Assembly: GCF_003663845.1 (NCBI RefSeq)
Contig: NZ_RCCA01000001.1
Span: 496,001 to 560,000, forward strand
From: Chryseobacterium sp. 7
Lineage (GTDB): Bacteria; Bacteroidota; Bacteroidia; Flavobacteriales; Weeksellaceae
Length of the DNA stretch: 64,000 nucleotides
Direction: 5' to 3'
Below the pieces are notes generated by a model. That model saw nothing but the letters and a program-made list of their open reading frames with translations. It was not told where the DNA came from and ran no database searches. Below are positions 8,277-14,828 of this stretch, piece by piece. A program made the position numbers and the translations under genes. How positions within the stretch are numbered: position 1 is the first letter of the stretch; each line of letters opens with the position of its first letter.

Positions 8277-8609
8277 TCAGCTCACTTCGCAGAAGATTTT
8301 CCTCCATTTTGTAATGGTATTTCTGCTGAGTTTAAAATACTCTGCCAACTGAAGGTTATTAAGATCATTCTTTTTCTGATAGTCTAATATCTTCAGAATA
8401 GAAGATTTACTGTAGGAACGATGTTTCTGGTTAAGATCTTGTGTTTCTTTGTCTGCTGTTCCAAATATTTTATGATTAAGCGTTATAATATCTATTGCTG
8501 ATAGATTTTCTTTTTGCAGTAAAGGAAGACACGCTGTTTTTTTCTCAGGATATTTAAGATCAAGAATATCCATAAAAATTTGCCGGTAATTTATATTAGA
8601 TTCTTTCAT
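8277..8609 (-). CDS. Small helix-turn-helix protein
   Basis: 110 aa. The C-terminal third (NDLNNLQLAEYFKLSRNTITKWRKIF) is a clear HTH of the transposase OrfA/homeodomain-like type. The N-terminal part (YRQIFMDILDLKYPEKK) has no recognised family. It begins 12 bp after the end of the neighbouring HTH gene, so the two form an operon. No transposase catalytic ORF or terminal repeats were seen, so it is more likely a regulator than a mobile-element gene. Confidence 0.6.
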   Translation of the reverse strand: MKESNINYRQIFMDILDLKYPEKKTACLPLLQKENLSAIDIITLNHKIFGTADKETQDLNQKHRSYSKSSILKILDYQKKNDLNNLQLAEYFKLSRNTITKWRKIFCEVS

Positions 8610-8621
8610 TGTTGTCAGGAT

Positions 8622-9059
8622 TTAAGTTTGCATATGCGTTGTTTTTCTGTATTTTTCTATCCATTTGTAAAGTGTGGTTTTAGGTATTCTGTAATCGTCT
8701 ATTACCTGAAGTTTTGTTTTCTTTCCACTTTCAATGAGTTCAAGGATAAAATCTATAATTTCTCTGGTATAAATATTCTTTCTGAATTGAGGAAGGGCTG
8801 TCTTTTTACAGTTGCTCTTTTCAGGAGAAGGTGGGGCATATAATATCAGATGCTGTGTATAAATTCTAAAAAAATCGTATTCCAAAAGCTTGCTCCAACG
8901 GAGTAGAGCCTCAGCATCTAAACTTTCGGCTTCATACATTTTGATTATTTCTTCCTTTGAACATTTCATAAAGCTACAGATACGGGATATGTCCATCCCA
9001 CATTCTGTAACTCTTTTTTCAATCATATTTCCTATATGTATTTCCTTAAAATTTGTCAT
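8622..9059 (-). CDS. Helix-turn-helix protein with two DNA-binding regions
   Basis: 145 aa from the ATG at 9059; an in-frame ATG at 9104 adds 15 residues that do not resemble the usual start MTNFKEIHIGNMI. Residues about 8-60 look like an XRE-type HTH (ISRICSFMKCSKEEIIKMYE), and residues about 105-140 form a second, OrfA-like HTH (KTKLQVIDDYRIPKTTLYKWI). It is the first gene of a two-gene unit with the 110-aa HTH protein, next to the phase-variable region, but no functional link is proven. Confidence 0.6.
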   Translation of the reverse strand: MTNFKEIHIGNMIEKRVTECGMDISRICSFMKCSKEEIIKMYEAESLDAEALLRWSKLLEYDFFRIYTQHLILYAPPSPEKSNCKKTALPQFRKNIYTREIIDFILELIESGKKTKLQVIDDYRIPKTTLYKWIEKYRKTTHMQT

Positions 9060-9167
9060 TGTAAAGCTTTTTAGATTTAAAAAGATGCAGCCTTCGACTT
9101 TCAATATTTTTTCATGATATTAAAAGAAAGAAGTACTGCATCATTATTCAGAACTTGGTTTTATATA

Positions 9168-10445
9168 TTAAAATCCAGCTTTTCCTAAAGCATAAGCCAT
9201 GATATTATGTAAGAATTTCTCTTGCTGAGTATCAATTACAGTACCTGCCACCGAAGTATCTCTGAAAGCTCCTTCATCCCAGAAGAAGATAGCTTTTCCT
9301 TGGTTTCCGGCAACAAATATCTGAGGTGTAGTTCCGTTACTTGCCAACAACGTATATCCTGGAGGCAACTGGGAAGTTGTAACACTACCATACGATCCCT
9401 GACCTGTTATCAGAGTATTGGTTGTATTACCAAATATTCCATTGTTAATTGCATTGGTATTGGTTGTTGCAGTTGCTACACCAGAGCTTACAGCACCTGT
9501 ACCTCCGAATGCATTCAACAAACTAGTTCCAGTACCAGAATCAAAAAGAATGATGGCTACTCCTCCACCGTCTACAAATCCTTTGATTTTAGCAGCATCA
9601 GCAGCCGTCATATTGGCGAATCCTGTACTTATAACATCGTAAGAACTTAACAAGTTTGCTACAGTAAGTCCGGATAAAGTGGATGTGATATCCGTAAAGG
9701 TAAATCCGTTGAAATTACCTGAATAAGTTCCCGAAACTCCATAATTAGCAGCCGTATTTAGCTGTGAATTATATACAGCTTGTGCACTGCTTCCTATTGA
9801 ATAGCCTGACCAGGATGCAAAACGAACAGTTTTTCTAACAGGTACAGAGTTTGAACAACTTAAGTTAAGTTTAGCCCATGATCCCGTTAAAGTTCCGGAT
9901 ACAGAAGGTGTTCCGCTTAAGTTGTAAGTAATTACCTGAGATTGTCCTGCGTTAAGAGTAGCAGATGTAGGTGTTACAGAAGCTACAGTCACTCCGCTTA
10001 CACCACTTAAAGTAAGGTCACTGGCCTGAAAGCCAATTGTAGCTGTAGAGAAGGAATTATTGGTAAGCGTCACAGAAAATGTAGCTCCAGACAATGCTGC
10101 TCCTGCAGTATATATTCCCTGAAATCCGCTTTGAGTACAGTCTGCTGCTATGGTAGGCGTTGTGGAACAAGCGTCGCATAAACAGTTTGACCATGCTGTA
10201 CCATTAAATACTTTTACACATTTCATACTGCTGTCATAAATAATGGTTCCTTCTGCCACATTCCCTCCCTGCGGATTTATAATATTTCCGGTTGAGGTAT
10301 TGGTAGGTAATACCAAACCCATATTGTAAGTGGTAGGTTTATTAATATCTAATGCACCTCTTGGTGCTGTAGTTCCGATTCCGACCTGACTGTTTGCTAC
10401 TTGAAATAGCATTACAAATAAGATTAACAAATACTTGTTTTTCAT
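9168..10445 (-). CDS. Exported flavobacterial VGIGTT-type protein with ThuA/amidotransferase-like C-terminal domain
   Basis: 425 aa. The signal peptide MKNKYLLILFVMLFQVANS is followed directly by QVGIGTTAPRGALDI, a start typical of secreted or surface Bacteroidota proteins. A Cys-rich CLCDACSTT segment, a Thr/Ser-rich beta domain (about 115-205) and a C-terminal alpha/beta region (about 210-425) follow. The last contains FASWSGYS, SYDVISTG, FVDGGGVAIILFDSG and FFWDEGAF, like ThuA or glutamine-amidotransferase-like folds. No T9SS tail is visible. No TAnnTTTG promoter lies in the 115 bp upstream, so it may be transcribed from the gene at 10561-11222 and hence from the invertible segment. Confidence 0.6.
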   Translation of the reverse strand: MKNKYLLILFVMLFQVANSQVGIGTTAPRGALDINKPTTYNMGLVLPTNTSTGNIINPQGGNVAEGTIIYDSSMKCVKVFNGTAWSNCLCDACSTTPTIAADCTQSGFQGIYTAGAALSGATFSVTLTNNSFSTATIGFQASDLTLSGVSGVTVASVTPTSATLNAGQSQVITYNLSGTPSVSGTLTGSWAKLNLSCSNSVPVRKTVRFASWSGYSIGSSAQAVYNSQLNTAANYGVSGTYSGNFNGFTFTDITSTLSGLTVANLLSSYDVISTGFANMTAADAAKIKGFVDGGGVAIILFDSGTGTSLLNAFGGTGAVSSGVATATTNTNAINNGIFGNTTNTLITGQGSYGSVTTSQLPPGYTLLASNGTTPQIFVAGNQGKAIFFWDEGAFRDTSVAGTVIDTQQEKFLHNIMAYALGKAGF

Positions 10446-10560
10446 ACTATAGATTTTAAACTAATTATATTTTTTGCGTTTTTTTAAACTTGAATATTGT
10501 TATGTTAGAAGACTTTATATTCTTTTCCAAGGTTTTGAGATAGGATAAGAATTGTAAAGC

Positions 10561-11222
10561 TTAGGCAGTTAAAACATCATAAAAAGGAGGTGGCCGGGAA
10601 TACTGAGTCATCATTTCTTCTCTTACCGGAGAAGATGAGTGGGTTGAAAATATGATGATCGCTTCTTTGACAAAAGAGTTTACAGGCAGATATAACTCTT
10701 CATAGATAAACTGAAATTTTTGGACAGAAGGACTATTGTTTAATACTGCAAATCCCGGATAGCCTTCAAACAGTGCAAAGAATGTATGACTGCTTTCTGA
10801 GGGTTTTATAAAAGAAGTAACATGATTTTTTTCTCAGCCTTGCAAAGTTGTGCATTTTGATCTTTAGGCCTTACATCTGCTTTTCTCTTTTCTGATCTGC
10901 AGGCAATTGTTTTTTCTTTGTTAAATATTGAATTCCCAAAATGTTCTGTCCCATATATATTTGCACCTTTTGCAATATAAACTTCTGTTTTTCCGGTGCT
11001 GGGTTGCGTTTTCGGATCATTTAAATCTTTAGTTTCACCGGAAAAATCATCTGTGATATAGAGAATAACATTTTCCTGAACACTTATCGCCGGATTATTG
11101 CTATTAAAAGTTTGAGAGAATAAAAACACTGAGATGAACTGCAGAAAAAGCCCAATAGACATACCGCATTTACGGTATGCTATTGGAAACAAACTCTCTT
11201 TCATCAGGATGTTTTTCATCAT
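10561..11222 (-). pseudogene. Exported protein gene broken by a 1-nt frameshift in a 7-T tract
   Basis: The first frame gives 138 aa with a hydrophobic export signal (GLFLQFISVFLFSQ) and stops at 10806. A second frame, open from just after the T tract at 10826-10832 to a stop at 10561, gives 88 further residues (NHVTSFIKPSESSHTFF... to FYDVLTA). One extra base in the tract would join them into 220 aa. The family is unknown. It is the first gene leftward of the inverted-repeat segment at 11233-11460, with 10 bp between repeat and ATG. The break may be mutation, slipped-strand variation or sequencing error. Confidence 0.65.
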
Positions 11223-11232
11223 AGGATTTAAT

Positions 11233-11251
11233 AGTAGTCCTCTTTAGACTA
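11233..11251 (+). repeat. Left inverted repeat (IR-L) of the invertible segment
   Basis: AGTAGTCCTCTTTAGACTA. Internally it is a dyad: arm AGTAGTC (11233-11239), spacer CTCTTTA (11240-11246), arm GACTATT (11247-11253), matching recombinase binding sites around a 7-bp crossover region. Confidence 0.85.
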
Positions 11252-11262
11252 TTATTTAATCC

Positions 11263-11280
11263 ATTGATTTACAAATCAAT
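11263..11280. promoter_or_regulatory. Palindrome inside the invertible segment
   Basis: ATTGATTT-AC-AAATCAAT, 8-bp perfect arms with a 2-bp spacer, lying 12 bp inside IR-L. It could bind a regulator or accessory protein of the inversion. After inversion it would lie just upstream of the recombinase. Confidence 0.4.
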
Positions 11281-11400
11281 AATTTTAAAAATGAAAATTT
11301 TACATCAATATGCATTAATTTATATATTTTTTTCACACACAAATAGCAAACCAATGAAACCACATCCTTACAACAAACTATAAAACAGGATTTTAAATTA

Positions 11401-11430
11401 TTTGGTTTCTCAAAAAAAAGTTTATATTTG
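11401..11430 (+). promoter_or_regulatory. Rightward promoter inside the invertible segment
   Basis: TTTG (11401-11404), 18-bp spacer, TATATTTG (11423-11430): one of the best -33/-7 matches in the window. The expected transcription start is about 11436, just before IR-R, and the first ORF rightward begins at 11506. No comparable element points left within the segment. Confidence 0.75.
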
Positions 11431-11441
11431 CATAGAAAAAG

Positions 11442-11460
11442 TAGTCTAAAGAGGACTACT
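11442..11460 (-). repeat. Right inverted repeat (IR-R) of the invertible segment
   Basis: TAGTCTAAAGAGGACTACT, the exact reverse complement of IR-L. Its own dyad has 11-bp perfect arms (11436-11446, 11454-11464) around the spacer TAAAGAG, the reverse complement of the IR-L spacer. A T run follows, so it could also act as a terminator. Confidence 0.85.
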
Positions 11461-11505
11461 TTTTTTGTCTTAATTTAGCCTGTAATAATCGTTAAACCGG
11501 GCAGA

Positions 11506-11790
11506 ATGACATTCCAATTTTTCTTATCTAAAAATAGTGGTTTACAGAAAAACATTCATCTGAGAATTACTGACAATCAACAAAACAAAATTTACAATTT
11601 TCGCACAGATCTTGTTATTTCCGAAGAAAATTGGGATAAAGAAAAGCAGCGCCCCTGTAACATTTATTTAAAAAAATATAAACTTCTTAATGCAAAACTG
11701 GATCGCATAAAAAGAAAACAACAAGATATATTAACCATAAAGAAACAGGTCACAAAAAAGTTCTCAGACGTGAAATATCATGCAAAATAA
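11506..11790 (+). CDS. Tyrosine recombinase, N-terminal arm-binding part (frame 1 of a split gene)
   Basis: 94 aa with the N-terminal domain of Bacteroidota tyrosine recombinases: a beta-sheet arm-binding module followed by ISEENWDKEKQRPCNIYLKKYKLLNAKLDRIK, a helix always followed in intact family members by the core-binding and catalytic domains. Here a stop comes at 11788, and the rest of the protein continues in the -1 frame, which is open from 11691. The in-phase heptamer A AAA AAG at 11754-11760 could allow -1 frameshifting. Transcription is likely from the promoter at 11401-11430. Confidence 0.7.
   Translation: MTFQFFLSKNSGLQKNIHLRITDNQQNKIYNFRTDLVISEENWDKEKQRPCNIYLKKYKLLNAKLDRIKRKQQDILTIKKQVTKKFSDVKYHAK
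11754..11760 (+). other. Candidate -1 ribosomal slippery heptamer
   Basis: A AAA AAG in the correct phase (codons ACA AAA AAG). It is the same heptamer that drives -1 frameshifting in E. coli dnaX and many IS elements. Slippage would join residue 85 of the first frame to the catalytic frame, giving about 414 aa. No clear stimulatory hairpin or upstream Shine-Dalgarno was seen. Confidence 0.45.
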
Positions 11791-11807
11791 AAAAGATATG
11801 TAACGGA

Positions 11808-12749
11808 TTGAAAGAACCATTGCAGGAAAATACACTTCTATATTATATGCAGTGGTATATAGACAGCAAAAAGGATCTGATATGCCATTCAACTTATAAA
11901 AGGTATAAAGTTTTCTTTCGTCTCATGGAACGTTTTGAAGGTTTTATATGCCAATCAGTTCATATAGAGGATATGGATTCTGATTTTATAAGGGATTTTA
12001 TGATTTTTGGAAAACAGGAAGAATACAGTGAAAATACCATCTACCGTACCATTCACTTTATCAAAACCATTTTAAATTTTGTAGAAAGAAAAGGAATCAG
12101 AACTTGTGTAAGAGAGCTGGAACTTCGCAGGGAAAAACAAAAAAAAGAGGTGGTAACTCTCACAGAAAAAGAAATCATCAAAATACAGAAAACGAATGTT
12201 CCGGAAGAGCTGCAAGCCGCCAAAGACTGGCTGCTCATCAGTTGTTATACCGGTCAGCGATTTTCAGATTTTATACGCTTCAGCACACAACAGATACATA
12301 TTATTGAAGGAAAAACCTGTCTTTCTTTTGCTCAGCAGAAAACCAAAAAAGAAATCTTTCTTCCCTTACATCCTAAAGTATTGCATATTATTAAGCGAAA
12401 CAAGAATCGTTTTCCTAAAATAATGGATATTCAGCATTATAACAGATCCATCAAAGAAATTGCAAAACTAGCCCACCTCAACGAATCTTTAAAATCCCGG
12501 AAAAGAATCGGGTACAGAAGCAGGGAAGTACAAACCGAAAAATGGGAAGCCCTATCGAGCCACATAGGAAGGCGGAGCTTCGCGACAAACTTTTATGGAA
12601 AAATCCCGACACCACTGCTGATGGAAGCTACCGGACACAGTACTGAACAAATGTTTCTAAGATATATTAATCCTGTAAATAAAGACCGTATTTTATCTCT
12701 GAGTAATTATTTTGACACCATTGATGAAGGGAGAACGGTATTTCAATAG
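11808..12749 (+). CDS. Tyrosine recombinase, core-binding and catalytic domains
   Basis: 313 aa from a TTG; the frame is open upstream to 11691, and the linker there (REISCKIKKICNGLKEP) fits the family, so the TTG is probably not the true start. SAM-like core-binding domain about residues 8-105; catalytic domain about 130-300. The catalytic set is complete: R151 in TGQRFSD, H252 and R255 in SHIGRRS, H277 in GHST, nucleophile Y286 in LRYINP. The enzyme should be active if the N-terminal part is joined. Lying 46 bp beyond IR-R, it is the obvious candidate to invert the 11233-11460 segment. Confidence 0.85.
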   Translation: MKEPLQENTLLYYMQWYIDSKKDLICHSTYKRYKVFFRLMERFEGFICQSVHIEDMDSDFIRDFMIFGKQEEYSENTIYRTIHFIKTILNFVERKGIRTCVRELELRREKQKKEVVTLTEKEIIKIQKTNVPEELQAAKDWLLISCYTGQRFSDFIRFSTQQIHIIEGKTCLSFAQQKTKKEIFLPLHPKVLHIIKRNKNRFPKIMDIQHYNRSIKEIAKLAHLNESLKSRKRIGYRSREVQTEKWEALSSHIGRRSFATNFYGKIPTPLLMEATGHSTEQMFLRYINPVNKDRILSLSNYFDTIDEGRTVFQ

Positions 12750-12782
12750 CCAGCAACAAATCCTGTCATTCATATTAAAAAA

Positions 12783-12807
12783 CCTCAAATGTATTTTACA
12801 TTTGAGG
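12783..12807 (-). terminator. Terminator of the phosphorylase-like gene
   Basis: 11-bp perfect arms CCTCAAATGTA/TACATTTGAGG with a 3-nt loop; on the minus strand followed by six Ts. It lies between convergent genes and may partly serve the recombinase too. Confidence 0.88.
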
Positions 12808-12833
12808 CTCATATTATAATGTTTGAATTACAA

Positions 12834-14525
12834 TTATTTTTTAGCAGAAGTTTCTTTTTTACCGCTTCTTAAAATCTTTTCAAGGATTCTTAAAGTAATC
12901 AGATACGTTGGTTTTACTCCTGTAAGGCCAAGTCCTCCTGAAGATAGTGTGCTTCCTGTTTCCAGCGGATTATCTGATGCATAATAAGCATACATCACAA
13001 ACAGATCCGGTGAAATGTGGTGTCTGATCTTAGAAGCTACCTGAATGGCCTTCTGATAATGTGCTCCTTCCATTTCAAGACCAATGGCCTTCCATGAAGT
13101 ATTCATAAAGTATGATAGAATATCTTTATTCTGAAGAGAGGTTCCTAAAACCGTGATCATTGGTCCTTCAAAAGCTTTCAATTCATCATCTTTGAAATCT
13201 TCCAGTTTTAAAGCATTTTCAAAAGGATAGTTGTCTGCTGTTCCTTCAAAGATATGAGAAGTAGGGATCATAATATCCCCTTTCGCTCCTGTAAGAATAC
13301 CTGCTTTCCCCATAATAGAAACAGATTTCACATGCATCATGTATACTTCTCCTTTATGTTCAAAAGGTCTAAGCAACTCATCCATCACTTCAAAAGCCTG
13401 CTCTCCGAATGCATAGTCAAAAACCATGACAACATCATCCCCTCCGAACTTACAGTCTGCAAACGGTGTATTTTTTAAATCTGTTTTGCTGAGGTCTATG
13501 ATTTGTACATCTATATTACTTCCGCTTTTGTCAGCAATATGGACCATCCCTTCATCCAAAGCGTATTTTGAAACTTTATCACGAAGCTCTTTTTTATTAG
13601 AGATCTCTTCGTACAGTTTATAATCCACTTCATGATGCTGTTTCTTTTTAAGGGCATTATTAGCATACAGCATATTTTTCACTGAGTGCATATTGGCAGA
13701 AATAATATGTAACGGACGCATGTGAAGATTGTTTTCAAATAAAACCTCTTTCACTTTGTTGGCCCATTTTTCACCAAAATAATGGTGGCCTACTCTTTCT
13801 TTTAATATAGAACTGAAATGAATTTCTCTCTCTCTGCTTCCTTTAGCATCATCAAGACTTACTTTTCCTAAATTGTAAATGATTTTGAATAAACGGTCAG
13901 GATTATGATCATCACCGAAAGTATTGTAAGCTCTCAACGTTTCATCAAAAGATCTTCCTATTAAAGAAGAAAGATGAATAAGCGCTACCTCTTTTTCTTT
14001 TCTGCTGAATTTCTTTTCACCTTTCACTACTTCTTCAATAATTTTGAAGGCACGTGTTGGTTTCCAGTTTTCGTCCTGAATGAATGCCAGGTTACGGATT
14101 TTATCAGCTTCTATAAACAGGAAGGTAAGGTGGGTAAGAATGTCATAAATTTCGGAACGGCCCAAAAGAACCTCAATATTCATCTGGTGTTCGTCTATTC
14201 TATAACAGTTTCTTCTTCTTTTCTTTGGAACAATAGGTTCGAAACTTCCTTTATCAAACCCTTCATCAGATGTAAGATGAATAAAAGCACATTCCTCAAT
14301 CCCTTCCGGAAGCCTGTCTAAAACATACATCAACCCGTCAAGTTCCAATTTGCTTGGAATATTCATGGTTCCATAAATTTCCGGATTGATCGTCTTCAAC
14401 AAACTTCTGATACTCTCTCCTGAAACTCCACCCGGCTTGAAAAATCCTCTATAAAATAAATGTCTCATAGAGATGTATAGTCTTTCAATAGCCTCTGTAG
14501 TTTCTCTTGCTCTAGAATTTGTCAT
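12834..14525 (-). CDS. Conserved flavobacterial protein with nucleoside-phosphorylase-like C-terminal half
   Basis: 563 aa from the ATG at 14525; a further ATG at 14564 lies upstream of the promoter and is unlikely. The N-terminal half is helical and charged (MTNSRARETTEAIERLYISM...). The C-terminal half has GGDDVVMVFDYAFG, MGKAGILTGAKGDIMIPT, GLEMEGAHYQKA and YYASDNPLETGSTLSSGG, reminiscent of purine/uridine phosphorylase folds. I believe relatives carry the label DUF6909 but cannot confirm. Single gene with its own promoter and terminator; no pathway can be assigned. Confidence 0.65.
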   Translation of the reverse strand: MTNSRARETTEAIERLYISMRHLFYRGFFKPGGVSGESIRSLLKTINPEIYGTMNIPSKLELDGLMYVLDRLPEGIEECAFIHLTSDEGFDKGSFEPIVPKKRRRNCYRIDEHQMNIEVLLGRSEIYDILTHLTFLFIEADKIRNLAFIQDENWKPTRAFKIIEEVVKGEKKFSRKEKEVALIHLSSLIGRSFDETLRAYNTFGDDHNPDRLFKIIYNLGKVSLDDAKGSREREIHFSSILKERVGHHYFGEKWANKVKEVLFENNLHMRPLHIISANMHSVKNMLYANNALKKKQHHEVDYKLYEEISNKKELRDKVSKYALDEGMVHIADKSGSNIDVQIIDLSKTDLKNTPFADCKFGGDDVVMVFDYAFGEQAFEVMDELLRPFEHKGEVYMMHVKSVSIMGKAGILTGAKGDIMIPTSHIFEGTADNYPFENALKLEDFKDDELKAFEGPMITVLGTSLQNKDILSYFMNTSWKAIGLEMEGAHYQKAIQVASKIRHHISPDLFVMYAYYASDNPLETGSTLSSGGLGLTGVKPTYLITLRILEKILRSGKKETSAKK

Positions 14526-14540
14526 AAAATAAATTTCACA

Positions 14541-14548
14541 CAAATATA
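14541..14548 (-). promoter_or_regulatory. -7 element of the phosphorylase-like gene
   Basis: TATATTTG on the minus strand, 15 bp before the ATG at 14525. It supports that ATG rather than the one at 14564. No clear -33 TTTG is seen. Confidence 0.5.
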
Positions 14549-14717
14549 CAAAATCTTTACCCATTTTATTTTAACTGTCTTTTAATAAGTAGCTTAATCT
14601 CGTAGAATTATTGTAAATTGTACTCCATATAGTATATTTACATTTACACCTTACAAAACAGGCTCAAAATCTCATATTTTAGATTACAAATCCCAAAACA
14701 CCCTGTTAAAAAACCCC

Positions 14718-14806
14718 AAACAATTGTTTAAATTATATAAATTTTCACAACACCCCTAAAAAAATTAGGGTTAAAATGTTTTGGATTCATTTTTTTTGTA
14801 AATTTG
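14718..14806 (+). promoter_or_regulatory. Regulatory region of glutamine synthetase III
   Basis: The 303-bp divergent intergenic region holds the palindrome AAACAATTGTTT (14718-14729), a weak CCCTAA/TTAGGG hairpin (about 14756-14770), then TTTG (14780-14783), 15 bp and TAAATTTG (14799-14806), 22 bp before the ATG. The palindrome with its flanking AA recurs at 44955-44968. Confidence 0.55.
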
Positions 14807-14828
14807 CCCAGTAAAAATCAACCCAATT

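Larger units (their letters stand above)
11233..11460. other. Putative invertible promoter segment
   Basis: 19-bp perfect inverted repeats bound a 190-bp AT-rich, ORF-free segment. It carries one good promoter, now pointing right toward the tyrosine recombinase at 11506. To the left, 10 bp beyond the repeat, starts a divergent gene for an exported protein. Size, repeat form, promoter content and the adjacent recombinase match the invertible promoters known from Bacteroides. That inversion actually occurs is inferred. Confidence 0.75.

Noticed and set aside
8277..9059. HTH gene pair as an insertion-sequence remnant
   Set aside because: The HTHs look OrfA-like, but there is no catalytic ORF, no terminal inverted repeats and no target duplication.
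11436..11466. IR-R hairpin as nothing more than a Rho-independent terminator
   Set aside because: It has the shape, but no gene precedes it on the plus strand, and an exact inverted copy with the same spacer lies 209 bp away without a T run. A dual role remains possible.
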